From Desulfuromonadaceae bacterium (GTDB lineage: Bacteria > Desulfobacterota > Desulfuromonadia > Geobacterales > Pseudopelobacteraceae): a stretch of DNA of 64,000 bases. Of this stretch, positions 1 to 8,523 are shown piece by piece. The notes under the pieces are model-generated. The model was not told the origin of the DNA. It saw only the letters and a program-made list of their open reading frames with translations, and ran no database searches. The stretch spans positions 186,001 through 250,000 of the forward strand of contig JAQTQX010000003.1 in assembly GCA_028712075.1 (NCBI GenBank), read 5' to 3'. Each line of letters begins with the position of its first letter. Within the stretch, counting starts at the first letter, position 1. The position numbers were made by a program, and so were the translations under genes.

Positions 1-24
1 ACAGATTAACTTGTAAGGAGAGCG

Positions 25-396
25 TCAGGCGGCGTTTTGCGGCGGAACAAAAATTGTGAGATACACCTGGGGCAATGACCAGAAAAATTCGGGAAAAAGC
101 TGGGTGACAATTATCGGTGCATACTTAAGCTGCAGACACTGGCCAAGCGGAGCAGAACAGACACAACAGCCGCATGATGCGTCGCAGCATACATGCCCAC
201 CATTATCGGAGCAGGGGCAGGTATCAGGAGAGAGCGGAAGCAGCGCACCGGAGACGGCATGCGGCGAATTTCCGTGAGCATCTGGCATTGCAGCAACAGC
301 ATGGCTGGCGACCGGAATGGCCAGATAGATGATGATCAGCAGTATCGCGCTCAAAGAATACACGCGTGTGCAAAATATGGAGATGTTTAGCGACAT
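25..396 (-). CDS. Small secreted cysteine-rich protein, unknown function
   Basis: A 123-residue protein with a hydrophobic N-terminal segment (about residues 12-32) that looks like a signal peptide or anchor. A cysteine-rich centre follows (about residues 59-85), with CPCSDN and CCDASCGCCVC and nine or so Cys in under 30 residues, then a hydrophobic tail. Dense cysteines in an exported protein suggest metal binding or disulphides, but I recognise no family. It is the last visible member of the minus-strand run of envelope genes. No strong ribosome-binding site is seen before the ATG, so the start is uncertain. It could also be a short exported protein belonging to a metal-efflux locus left of the window; that is inference only. 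Confidence 0.55.
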   Translation of the reverse strand: MSLNISIFCTRVYSLSAILLIIIYLAIPVASHAVAAMPDAHGNSPHAVSGALLPLSPDTCPCSDNGGHVCCDASCGCCVCSAPLGQCLQLKYAPIIVTQLFPEFFWSLPQVYLTIFVPPQNAA

Positions 397-440
397 GGAC
401 GCAATCTATTCAAACCGCGGTAGAATGTCAACAGTCTGTC

Positions 441-1193
441 TCATGTTGTCGGAAACCAGATGCCGGCTCCCATGGTCATGCCGATGTCGCGACAGCCGAG
501 ATAATCGCTGTGAATACGCAGACCTCCCTCAGTAATTGACATGCCGACCTCTACCTTATGGAACGCCTCGTTACGGCTATGATCGGCGACAAGTAGCACC
601 GTCGATTTTATCTGTCTCAGCTTCAGGTACAGCTCAGAGATATTCTTGAGATTATCCGGGAAAAAATCCTCTATCGGATCGAGGACAATCAGCTTGCATT
701 TGAAATATTCGCTGAATTGATGCAGATGCGTGTACGTCTTGGTCATACTGCCGGAGACATCAACCAGGTGTGGAGCAACCCCGAAACATTCATCGAACAG
801 GGATATGTGGGTGAAATTATCCAGATTTTCATCTATCTGGCCGGAAAGATGAGGGACGCTTGTCCACCCTCTTGCCAGACGCTTAAAGCGGCGATGACTG
901 TCCTCATCGGTGTCGCGGGCGTTAATGAAAAGCACTTTGCCCGGTTGCAGACAGCGGTAGCGATCGAGAAACGGCAGGCCAAATGCAACTGACATAGCCA
1001 ACTGAGTTGCCAAGGTTGTCTTGCCAAAGACGTTACTGGATTGAAGCGACACCAGCGCATTTGCCGGAATTAACTCATCGATGAGATAATCTTCCGGTTT
1101 CGGCTGGATGAACGGGCGTTTCTGCCACTCTCTGATCCCCAGCTTCTGGGCAAACGGATTTTCCTCAATCTTCAAATTGACAGCCACTGACAT
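441..1193 (-). CDS. RepA/RecA-like AAA ATPase with degenerate P-loop
   Basis: A 250-residue protein resembling the AAA_25/RepA-like ATPases of plasmids and accessory regions. The P-loop region reads SSNVFGKTTLATQLA near residue 52; the GKT is intact but the first glycine of the Walker A motif is missing. A hydrophobic Walker B strand (KLIVLDPIEDF) lies near residue 167, followed by a VADHSRN segment like the sensor region of this fold. A GGGAGG ribosome-binding site precedes the ATG. It sits 50 bp downstream of the PBP gene on the same strand and may be co-transcribed, although a link to cell-wall synthesis is not obvious. The target is unknown. Family assignment is by motif and length only. 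Confidence 0.6.
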   Translation of the reverse strand: MSVAVNLKIEENPFAQKLGIREWQKRPFIQPKPEDYLIDELIPANALVSLQSSNVFGKTTLATQLAMSVAFGLPFLDRYRCLQPGKVLFINARDTDEDSHRRFKRLARGWTSVPHLSGQIDENLDNFTHISLFDECFGVAPHLVDVSGSMTKTYTHLHQFSEYFKCKLIVLDPIEDFFPDNLKNISELYLKLRQIKSTVLLVADHSRNEAFHKVEVGMSITEGGLRIHSDYLGCRDIGMTMGAGIWFPTT

Positions 1194-1244
1194 CTGTCTG
1201 CCACCTCCCGGTACGCTCCATTATCTCAGTATCCAGCGGTCCCA

Positions 1245-3257
1245 TCATTCTTGTACCTTCTGCGCTTCTCCCGTATCAGCCGGCATCTGTTGTTCATCGG
1301 GAACAGCTACAGGCTCCGGATTCCGAACAGCACCACCATGTAATGGGCAATATTCCTGCGGCTCGGTTCCGACAGCATAGAATTCATCCCGTTTTTCCGG
1401 ACAGTCTGGCGTTGCCAGATAACCGGTTACGGGATCAATGGTCACAGACAGAACACTGTCCGGCTGCGGAAAATCAGCTGCAGGCCTTGCCAGCACAGCC
1501 GCACGCATGAACCGCTCCCAAATCGGGGCCGCTATCGCACCACCGGTGAAACCTTTGCCACCCGGCTTAGGCTTGTCATGCCCCACCCAGACACCAGTGA
1601 CAATCTGATGGGTATAACCTATGAACCAGGCGTCCCGGTAATCATCTGTTGTCCCGGTTTTCCCGGCGGACGGGTGCGCCTGACTGAACTTTTTAAGCCC
1701 TTTGGCGGTGCCGTAAGTCATGACATCCTTCAGCATCCCGGTTGTAATAAAAGCGGTCGCGGGTGAAAAAACCGGCGTCGCAGCAGACTGAATAACGGCC
1801 CAGGTCCGCTGGTTTCGATCATAAATTCGGGAGATGGACCTCGCTTCCACACGCATGCCACCGTTAGAGAAAGGGGCGTACGTCTGAATCAGTTCACTCA
1901 ATGTCACTTCACTTGTTCCCAGTGCCAGTGAAAGTCCGTTCTCCGCACGTAACTGCAACCCTGCCCTGCCGGCAAAATCAGCAAAATAAGGAACACCGAT
2001 AGTATCAAGCAGCTTCACTGCAATAATGTTGTTCGAATAAGCCAGTGCCTGCCGGAGTGAAAGCTCTCCGTAGACCTCACGCCCGTAGTTTTGCGGCGTC
2101 CAGGTTTCGCCATTCCCTCTGTTGTACACTACCGGCGTGTCATTCCAGATAATTCCTGCGCTGTACCCCAGTTCAAGGGCAGCGGCATAGATGAGCGGCT
2201 TGATGGCTGAACCGGGCTGGCGGCGGGCATAAAATGCACGATTAAATGAGCCGGGAGCGCTATCGATTCCCCCCACCGCCGCAAGGATATCACCGGTAGC
2301 GGGATCAAGTGAAATCAGTGCCCCCTGCAGTTCCGGAGAAATTTTCCTGACACCTTCACGCAGCATCTTCTCCGCCTGAAGCTGCAGCTGCAAATCAAGA
2401 GTTGCAGTCACTTCCAGGCCTCCACGCTCGATGATATCGGCTCCATAGCGTTCGATCAGCTTGGTGCGAATGTGCGCGAGGTACTGAACAGCAAGCGGGG
2501 CGGGCACTACCGGTGCCGGATGGGCTCGAAGCTGCTGCTTTTGTTGGGATGAAATGATCTTTAAATCGACCATCCGCGTGAGCACAATATCGCGGCGTCC
2601 GGTAACATGGGCCGGTTTTCCGAGCGGGTTATAGCGCGCCGGGTTTTTTTGCACACCGGCCAGTTGGGCACACTCCGCGTCGGTCAGTTCCTCCGGATAT
2701 TTATCAAAATAGAGGCGTGCCGCCTGGGCGACTCCCCAGGCCCCATTGCCGTAATATATTTCGTTGAAATACATCTCAAGAATCTGTTTTTTACTGTACT
2801 TTTTTTCAAATTCCAGCGCCAGACGGGCCTCTTCAAACTTTCGTTCGATTGACTTCTCTCCGGTCAGGTACCTGTTTTTAATCAGCTGCTGGGTAATGGT
2901 CGAGCCGCCTTCCGCCAATCTCCGCTTAACGACATCCTTCATCAGGGCACGGGCGATACCGCGCACATCAATGCCGCCATGCTCATAAAAGCGGGCATCT
3001 TCAACGGCGACAACAGCCTGTTGCAGAAAAAGCGGGATACGGTCAATAGTAACCCAATACCGCTTCTCCGGGAGAAGGCGACCGACAAAACGCTTATTGC
3101 GGTCAAACACTTTAATTGAGCTATAACCGGAAGGTAGCAGAGGATATGTGGCAAAGCTCTCCTGGCAAAAGGCGGGTAACGCCAGACAGATGACCAGTAT
3201 GAAGCCGGCAACCTGCGGGCAGATTTTGATCAGTGCCGGCACGAAACGCATGAGCAC
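1245..3257 (-). CDS. Bifunctional penicillin-binding protein, PBP1A family
   Basis: Class A penicillin-binding protein, 670 residues, which polymerises and cross-links peptidoglycan at the outer face of the inner membrane. An N-terminal membrane anchor (about residues 10-30) is followed by a family 51 glycosyltransferase domain with VAVEDARFYEHGG, EGGSTITQQLIKN and a downstream FNEIYYGNGAWG. The transpeptidase domain shows the SxxK nucleophile motif (SAIK), the SxN motif (SNN) and KTGTT. It is shorter than E. coli PBP1a and has no obvious OB insert. The first codon is GTG with GGAG five bases upstream; an ATG two codons later is an alternative. It lies between the beta-barrel gene and the AAA ATPase gene on the same strand. 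Confidence 0.93.
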   Translation of the reverse strand: MLMRFVPALIKICPQVAGFILVICLALPAFCQESFATYPLLPSGYSSIKVFDRNKRFVGRLLPEKRYWVTIDRIPLFLQQAVVAVEDARFYEHGGIDVRGIARALMKDVVKRRLAEGGSTITQQLIKNRYLTGEKSIERKFEEARLALEFEKKYSKKQILEMYFNEIYYGNGAWGVAQAARLYFDKYPEELTDAECAQLAGVQKNPARYNPLGKPAHVTGRRDIVLTRMVDLKIISSQQKQQLRAHPAPVVPAPLAVQYLAHIRTKLIERYGADIIERGGLEVTATLDLQLQLQAEKMLREGVRKISPELQGALISLDPATGDILAAVGGIDSAPGSFNRAFYARRQPGSAIKPLIYAAALELGYSAGIIWNDTPVVYNRGNGETWTPQNYGREVYGELSLRQALAYSNNIIAVKLLDTIGVPYFADFAGRAGLQLRAENGLSLALGTSEVTLSELIQTYAPFSNGGMRVEARSISRIYDRNQRTWAVIQSAATPVFSPATAFITTGMLKDVMTYGTAKGLKKFSQAHPSAGKTGTTDDYRDAWFIGYTHQIVTGVWVGHDKPKPGGKGFTGGAIAAPIWERFMRAAVLARPAADFPQPDSVLSVTIDPVTGYLATPDCPEKRDEFYAVGTEPQEYCPLHGGAVRNPEPVAVPDEQQMPADTGEAQKVQE

Positions 3258-3287
3258 AGTTTCTCCAAAGCCTGATAGTGATCCTGA

Positions 3288-3938
3288 TCAGAAGCCGGCA
3301 CGTAGCCCAACCACAGCACTGTGGCTCAGATATTCCATTTCGAATGATCCACCGTTCGCTTCATCAATATGGGGACGGAGTGCACCGAAAAGACGGTAGC
3401 CCACGTCAAGGCTCAGCCAGTCGGTCAGCCTGACATCTACACCGGCTTCACCCTGATACGCAAAGACTACCGTTGACCCGCTCCCCAGGGGATTTCCTGC
3501 CGAGCTCAGGCCAGAAGCCTTGATACGTGCGGCACCCGCTCCACCGCCAAGGTATGGTGCCCATATACCGGCATCACGTGCGATGCCGATACAATTGATC
3601 AACAGGCTTTCTGTTGTTATTTTGCCTGCCCCCGCGTAGCCCCCTTCGACGAACGAGACCTTGTCAAGTGGACTGTTACGAAATGAATATTCAAGCTCAA
3701 TGCGTCCCACACCAATCGGATTGCCCTGGCCATAGTCCCACCCGAGCTGAGCGCTCCACTGCATATCCGGATCAAAGGCAAGACGGAAATCTCCTTGATC
3801 ATCAGTACATTTCGCCTTCACCAGTGCATTAGCACCAATTGACGCACCGATATATGGGCCCGTGTGCTCCGCTGCTGCCGTACCGCACAGCAGAAACATC
3901 AGTGAGAGCATAATAATTATTTCGCGGGTCTGTTTCAT
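3288..3938 (-). CDS. Outer-membrane beta-barrel protein (OmpW/OmpA-barrel-like)
   Basis: The start is chosen at the ATG preceded by GGAGGC at 3938 rather than the upstream alternative, giving 216 residues. An Ala-rich signal peptide ends near CGTAAAEHTG. The mature part alternates polar and hydrophobic residues in barrel-strand fashion, begins GPYIGASIGANAL and ends with a short strand finishing in Phe (VVGLRAGF), the typical C-terminal signal of outer-membrane barrels. No porin-specific motif is visible, so the role could be a small-molecule channel or a structural barrel. It lies between the Ig-like lipoprotein gene and the PBP gene, consistent with an envelope-related transcription unit. 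Confidence 0.8.
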   Translation of the reverse strand: MKQTREIIIMLSLMFLLCGTAAAEHTGPYIGASIGANALVKAKCTDDQGDFRLAFDPDMQWSAQLGWDYGQGNPIGVGRIELEYSFRNSPLDKVSFVEGGYAGAGKITTESLLINCIGIARDAGIWAPYLGGGAGAARIKASGLSSAGNPLGSGSTVVFAYQGEAGVDVRLTDWLSLDVGYRLFGALRPHIDEANGGSFEMEYLSHSAVVGLRAGF

Positions 3939-3970
3939 AGAGAGCCTCCCTGTTTCAGTAATCATTTATT

Positions 3971-5674
3971 TTAATGTACGGTAATTTTTGTCGTTTCCGT
4001 CTTATTGCCAAAACTGGCAGTTACCTCTGCCGAACCGCCGTCAACGGCAACAACCTGTCCCGGTTGGTTCTGGCTATCGGCCAACATAATAACATTCGAG
4101 TCATCTATCGACCAGACCGTCTCCTCTGTGACGTCCATGCTGGTGCCATCACTGTATGTGGCTGTTGCAGTAAAGGCAACCTGATTTCCGGCAACTATGG
4201 ACGTACCTCCAGATATGACGAGGTTTTGAAGGGTTCGCTGTTTCACCGTGACGGCCGCAGTAACCGTTTTTCCGCCATACTCTGCGCTGATAGTTGCAGA
4301 GCCGACTGCAAGACCACTGACCCGCCCCTTGCCACGTTCAACATTTCCGACTGTTGCGGTTGAAACTGCACTGGAAGACCAGTCAGCATTGGCGGTTACA
4401 TCCTGCGTAATGCCGTTAATAAAGGTGGCCGTCAGCCTGAAACGGCTGCTGGTCCCGGCAGTCAGCTGTTCCAAGGCCGTCGGGTAGAGCGTGAGTGTTG
4501 CGAGTTGCGGAGCGGTAGCGGACAATGCAGCTGTCGCCGATTTCGAACCGTATGTGGCCGTGATGGTTGTTGACGTGGTTGCCGCAAGCGCTTTCAGCCA
4601 CGCCAGATTACCGTCAGATGGGGTCACTGCTGCCACAGCGCTGTTGGCGGTTGACCAAGTCACCATTTCGGTTATATCGCGACTGGAGAGTATGCTGCCA
4701 TTAAGAAAGGAGCCGGTGGCCGTGATGCGGCTCACCGAATCCTTGACCAGCGTGAAAGAATAGGGGGAAAGGGTGATTGCAGTCAGGTTGCCCCCCGTTA
4801 CCGTGAGGTTTGTTGTCCCGCTGATGCCATCAAGAGTGGCGCTGATTGTGGCACTTCCCTGTGTAAGAGCCGTTGCCGTTCCATCGGCGGAAATTGTGGC
4901 GATGTCGGTCTTTGATGATTTCCACGTCACCTGCGAAGTAATGTCGCGAGTCACACCATCAGAATATCTGCCGGCAGCCGTGAAACTCCCTGTGGTCAGT
5001 GTCAAGATTGACGGAGCCTGCGGCGACAGCGTGATTGTCTGCAGTTTCGGTTCGGTCACCGTCAGTGACGTAGCAGCGGTAACGTCATCAAAAGTAGCGC
5101 TGATCGTTGATGTCCCGATGGCAAGCGTTTGGGCAAAACCTTTACTGGCAGCGGCGTTACTGACTGAGGCAACAGATGTGGCCGACGAATCCCAGGTGAC
5201 ATCAAAAGTAAGATCCTGAACTGTTGCATCGGAAAAAACACCAGCCACGGCAAATTGAGAGGTAAGTCCGACCGCCAGTGATTGATCAACGGGGGTAATC
5301 GTCAGGGAAGTTATGGTTGACGAAGATACCGACAGCTCGAAGGAGGCCGAAAGGCCCTCCGCTGTTGCAGTCAGAACAGCACTCCCCGGAACTAGTCCGG
5401 TTACTCGTCCCGGGAGAAGTGGTGTTACAAAATCGGCCGTCGCCGGGGAATTACTTGCCCAGACCACCCGGTCGGAAATGTCGCGGCTAAACAGTCCGGA
5501 ATAGTCACCGATTGCCGTCAGCTTGGTAGAAGTATGCGCCGCGATTGCACCGGAAACCGCTTCGATTTTGATAGAAGTCAACGGCACAAAATCGTTGATT
5601 CGGGTTGGCGCACCATCCCAGCCGCAACCGGACAGCAGTAGCAGAATACCAATCGACCATATCAGTTTGATCAT
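3971..5674 (-). CDS. Lipoprotein with tandem bacterial Ig-like (BIG_2) domains
   Basis: About 567 residues from the ATG at 5674, preceded by GAGGG; an upstream GTG is a weaker alternative. The N-terminus is a lipoprotein signal with lipobox LLSGC, so the protein is probably lipid-anchored. The rest is five to six repeats of about 85-95 residues. Each repeat carries the BIG_2 pattern: a line such as LTAITLSP, a segment of the type YSDGVTRDIT, then VTWKSS, followed by a GSATISA-like line. Such domains are usually adhesive or architectural surface modules. No catalytic domain is seen. Internal repetition makes the locus prone to copy-number change. Its neighbours are the barrel protein gene downstream and the ABC ATPase gene upstream. 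Confidence 0.88.
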   Translation of the reverse strand: MIKLIWSIGILLLLSGCGWDGAPTRINDFVPLTSIKIEAVSGAIAAHTSTKLTAIGDYSGLFSRDISDRVVWASNSPATADFVTPLLPGRVTGLVPGSAVLTATAEGLSASFELSVSSSTITSLTITPVDQSLAVGLTSQFAVAGVFSDATVQDLTFDVTWDSSATSVASVSNAAASKGFAQTLAIGTSTISATFDDVTAATSLTVTEPKLQTITLSPQAPSILTLTTGSFTAAGRYSDGVTRDITSQVTWKSSKTDIATISADGTATALTQGSATISATLDGISGTTNLTVTGGNLTAITLSPYSFTLVKDSVSRITATGSFLNGSILSSRDITEMVTWSTANSAVAAVTPSDGNLAWLKALAATTSTTITATYGSKSATAALSATAPQLATLTLYPTALEQLTAGTSSRFRLTATFINGITQDVTANADWSSSAVSTATVGNVERGKGRVSGLAVGSATISAEYGGKTVTAAVTVKQRTLQNLVISGGTSIVAGNQVAFTATATYSDGTSMDVTEETVWSIDDSNVIMLADSQNQPGQVVAVDGGSAEVTASFGNKTETTKITVH

Positions 5675-5682
5675 ACGCGCCC

Positions 5683-6459
5683 TCACAGCAGTCTATTAAG
5701 AAAGCCTCTGATTCGTTCATTGTCCTGCCCACTGCCGAAAACCTCTGCCGGAGTCCCCTGAGCCAGAAAATTCCCCGATTCCATAAAGACCACCCGGTCA
5801 GCCAGTTCCCGGGCAAAACCCATATGGTGAGTAACGATAACCATGGTCATACCCTCGTCAGCCAGCGTGTGAATGGCATCAAACACTTCACCGACCAACT
5901 CCGGGTCAAGGGCCGATGTCGGTTCATCAAACAGCATAAGCTTTGGGCGCATGGCCAGCGCACGGGCGATGGCGACACGCTGCTTCTGCCCCCCCGACAG
6001 GGTCGCCGGAAATACATCGCTTTTGTCGGGCAACCCAACCTTGACCAGCATGTCAACAGCAATGGCACGGGCTTCAGCAGCCGGCTTGCGCTGGACTGTC
6101 AGCGGTCCTTCCATAACATTGCCGAGCACGGTCATGTGCGGAAACAGGTGAAAATGCTGGAAAACCATGCCGATTTCCGCTCTCAGGGCGCTGATCGCCT
6201 GAGAGTGATCAAGATGTCGTGTGCCATTGCGCATAACGTACCCGACCTCACGCCCCTCAAATTGGATAGAGCCTTCGTCAATTTTCTCCAGCAAGTTAAT
6301 TGAACGGAGTAGCGTCGATTTACCAGAGCCGGAGGGACCGATGATAACGAGCTTTTCGCCGAGCGGAACATCAAGGCACACCCCGTTAACCGCTATCAGT
6401 TCCTTGAAGCGCTTGGTGATGTTCTCCAGTCTCAGGAGCGGCTGACTAACGGTGTTCAT
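5683..6459 (-). CDS. Polar amino-acid ABC transporter ATP-binding subunit (GlnQ/HisP type)
   Basis: The cytoplasmic ATPase that powers the importer encoded by the next two genes. It carries Walker A GPSGSGKSTLL, Q-loop region VFQHFHLFPHMT, ABC signature LSGGQKQRVAIARA, Walker B LMLFDEPTSALDPE and the H-loop VTHHMGFA, all typical of the polar-amino-acid (PAAT) family. The ATG at 6459 overlaps the end of the permease gene by 14 bases, indicating translational coupling; an upstream TTG would add ten residues and looks less likely. Substrate specificity cannot be read from this subunit. Confidence 0.95.
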   Translation of the reverse strand: MNTVSQPLLRLENITKRFKELIAVNGVCLDVPLGEKLVIIGPSGSGKSTLLRSINLLEKIDEGSIQFEGREVGYVMRNGTRHLDHSQAISALRAEIGMVFQHFHLFPHMTVLGNVMEGPLTVQRKPAAEARAIAVDMLVKVGLPDKSDVFPATLSGGQKQRVAIARALAMRPKLMLFDEPTSALDPELVGEVFDAIHTLADEGMTMVIVTHHMGFARELADRVVFMESGNFLAQGTPAEVFGSGQDNERIRGFLNRLL

Positions 6460-7465
6460 AGATCCCTGCCCGATACTCAATCTTTTCAAAAATGAAGGTG
6501 AAGATGGTCGTCAGTACCAGATAAATAACCGCCGCGAGTGCCAGGGCCGTAATATTGAAATAGGTATTGAAGAGCTGGTCAGCCGAGCGCATCAGTTCAA
6601 CCATGGCAATGGTTGACACAAGAGCGGTATCCTTGATCAGGGCGATGAATTCATTGCCGACCGGAGGCATCAGCCGCTTGTACGTCTGGGGAATGATAAT
6701 CCGCCGCATGGCCTGACCATAGCTCATCCCGATGGCCTTAGCCGCCTCCATCTGACCATGATCGATACTCTGGATTGCCCCCCGGATGATTTCGCCGAGA
6801 TACGCCGAGTAGTTCAGGCCCAGGCCGATCACTGCTGCAGTCAGCGGAGGCAGTGTGATACCGAACGCCGGCAGGCCGTAATAGATGAAAAACAACTGCA
6901 AAAGCAGCGGTGTGCCACGGAAAAACCAGATAATGAACCAGCAAAGCCCGGAAACAGGGCGGAGGGTACTGATGCGCCCAAGCGCTATCAACAATCCCCC
7001 CAGCGGCGAAACCAGCATGGTACAGAGCACAAGCAGCAGAGTCATTAGCGTTCCCTTGGCCAGAGAGGGAAGAAAACGCAGAATATCCGCGAGAATTGTG
7101 TGCCAGCGAGGCTTGCGCAGCGCGTCCAGTGCTGCAACAAAATTACGTGCTTCATTATTGTCGGGGAAAAGTTTCAGCACCTCTTGACAGGAAGCAGTTG
7201 CCCTGTCCAGATCATTTTCCGCCGCATGGATACGGGCCACCTGCATACGGCTTGAAACAAAGGCACCGGCATCGCCACCGGCAACAGGAGCAGGGACCTG
7301 ATTCAGCAGTGTCACGGCACCGGCAAGATCACCCTGGGCCATTAAATCGTTTGATGCGCGAAAGAGTTGGTCATAATCCTCCGCAAAGCAGCTCCCCGCC
7401 AGAGAACACAAAAAAAGCAGGGCCACCAGAGCCCTGCTGATCGTATATGCCAGGGAAACCTTCAC
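6446..7465 (-). CDS. Amino-acid ABC permease with an N-terminal signal peptide and TPR-like periplasmic region
   Basis: The membrane subunit of the importer, 339 residues, longer than the usual 215-240 for this family. Residues about 1-28 form a signal peptide (ending near SCFAED). Residues about 30-118 form a helical, TPR-like stretch (DQLFRASNDLMAQGDLAGA; LDRATASCQEVLKLFPDNNEA). Residues 125-335 are a normal HisMQ-type permease with FFRGTPLLLQLFFIYYG and the EAA loop EAAKAIGMSYGQAMRRIIIPQ. The start lies three bases after the stop of the binding-protein gene. The extra domain probably faces the periplasm and may touch the binding protein; that is inference. A terminator-like hairpin lies inside the first codons (see separate entry). 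Confidence 0.92.
   Translation of the reverse strand: MKVSLAYTISRALVALLFLCSLAGSCFAEDYDQLFRASNDLMAQGDLAGAVTLLNQVPAPVAGGDAGAFVSSRMQVARIHAAENDLDRATASCQEVLKLFPDNNEARNFVAALDALRKPRWHTILADILRFLPSLAKGTLMTLLLVLCTMLVSPLGGLLIALGRISTLRPVSGLCWFIIWFFRGTPLLLQLFFIYYGLPAFGITLPPLTAAVIGLGLNYSAYLGEIIRGAIQSIDHGQMEAAKAIGMSYGQAMRRIIIPQTYKRLMPPVGNEFIALIKDTALVSTIAMVELMRSADQLFNTYFNITALALAAVIYLVLTTIFTFIFEKIEYRAGIYEHR
7409..7438 (-). terminator. Terminator-like hairpin inside the start of the permease gene
   Basis: On the minus-strand transcript AGCAGGGC, a seven-base loop and GCCCTGCT are followed directly by TTTTTTGTG. This is a perfect eight-pair stem with a U-run, the form of an intrinsic terminator. It lies about 28 bases into the permease coding region, within the signal-peptide codons, just after the binding-protein gene. 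Partial termination here would give more binding protein than permease. The structure is seen directly; the regulatory effect is inferred. Confidence 0.55.
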
Positions 7466-7468
7466 TGA

Positions 7469-8260
7469 CTAGAATTTCTTGGGGTTGGTCAGGTCTACAG
7501 CAAACCACTTGCGTGAAATTTTTGCCATTGCACCATCCTTGACCATCTTGTCCAGAGTCTGCTGTACTTTTTCACGCAGGCTGACGTCCCCTTTGCGGAA
7601 CGCCACACCAAAGGGTTCCTTGCTTATCATGCCCGGAATAATCTTGAACTTTCCGGGGCGCTTCGCAATCATGTCGCGCCCGGTCACATTGTCAACCACT
7701 ACAACGTCAATGCGTGCGGATTCCAGGTCAAGCAGCGCCTTGGGGTAGTCTTCGTATTCCTTGAGCTCAGTCGGTGCACTGGCCAGTTTCTTGACAGCCT
7801 CAACGCCAGAGGAGCCTTTTTGGGTGCCAGCCTTAAAGTTCTTAAGGTCATTGAGGGCTTTGAAGCGCTTCTCCTTGAAGTTTACGATGGCAATTTGTCC
7901 ATCCATGATGTACGGCTTGCTAAAGGCAACCTGTTTGGCGCGCTCTTCAGTGATGGTCATGCCGTTCCAGATGCAGTCGAACTTATTGGCGTCCAACGAA
8001 TGAATGACGCCATCCCAGGCAGTTGGTTGCCACTCAATCTTGATGCCGAGACGCTTGCCAACTTCTTCGGCGGCGTCAATATCAAAACCGACCAACTTGC
8101 CGTCAGCCTGACGGAAGCCCATCGGCGGGAATGAATCATCAAGGCCGATAACAATCTTGCCATCCTTTTTGGCTTTCTCCCACGAACCATCACCGGCAAA
8201 TGCACTGACAGCAACCAGCGACAGAACGACACACGACAGCAATACCAACAGTTTCCTCAT
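7469..8260 (-). CDS. Periplasmic amino-acid-binding protein (SBP_bac_3 family)
   Basis: The solute receptor of the importer, 263 residues, with a clear signal peptide (MRKLLVLLSCVVLSLVAVSA, then FAGDG). The mature protein shows the SBP_bac_3 pattern: VIGLDDSFPPMGFR, LVGFDIDAAEEVGKRLG, EWQPTAWDGVI, CIWNGMTITEERAKQVAFSKPY, then GVAFRKGD near the C-terminus. These features fit basic or polar amino-acid receptors of the ArtJ/HisJ/FliY group, but the ligand cannot be fixed. It is the first gene of the three-gene transporter operon, the usual position for the most abundant component. Confidence 0.94.
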   Translation of the reverse strand: MRKLLVLLSCVVLSLVAVSAFAGDGSWEKAKKDGKIVIGLDDSFPPMGFRQADGKLVGFDIDAAEEVGKRLGIKIEWQPTAWDGVIHSLDANKFDCIWNGMTITEERAKQVAFSKPYIMDGQIAIVNFKEKRFKALNDLKNFKAGTQKGSSGVEAVKKLASAPTELKEYEDYPKALLDLESARIDVVVVDNVTGRDMIAKRPGKFKIIPGMISKEPFGVAFRKGDVSLREKVQQTLDKMVKDGAMAKISRKWFAVDLTNPKKF

Positions 8261-8434
8261 GATATCAGTCTCCTTACCCGAATTTAAAAGCGCGCGGAAT
8301 TATTTCAGAAAAGACCTGACCAGTCAAGGCATGTTTGTCATTTGCACTTCATCCCCTGGCGGTAACGGAGGTGTGCCCACATTCACCGATCAATATCGGA
8401 TGAGTCCTCAGTAACCAGAAGCAATCACCCTGGG

Positions 8435-8515
8435 TCACTCCGGAACAAGGCGGCATTCGAAGCAGTAATTCCAGAGGTATGTCAGTCGGGCTTTCCTGCG
8501 TTCCTTAGTTGCCAT
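8435..8515 (-). CDS. Possible 26-residue basic peptide with a CxxC motif
   Basis: A short frame starts with ATG about nine bases after the stop of the DUF445 gene and ends with TGA. It encodes MATKERRKAR, then an aromatic stretch and YCFECRLVPE. TGAGG, formed by the DUF445 stop codon and following bases, could act as ribosome-binding site. The basic N-terminus and CxxC look protein-like, but 26 codons can occur by chance. The rest of 8261-8523 holds no recognisable gene. Confidence 0.3.
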   Translation of the reverse strand: MATKERRKARLTYLWNYCFECRLVPE

Positions 8516-8523
8516 GCAGTGCC

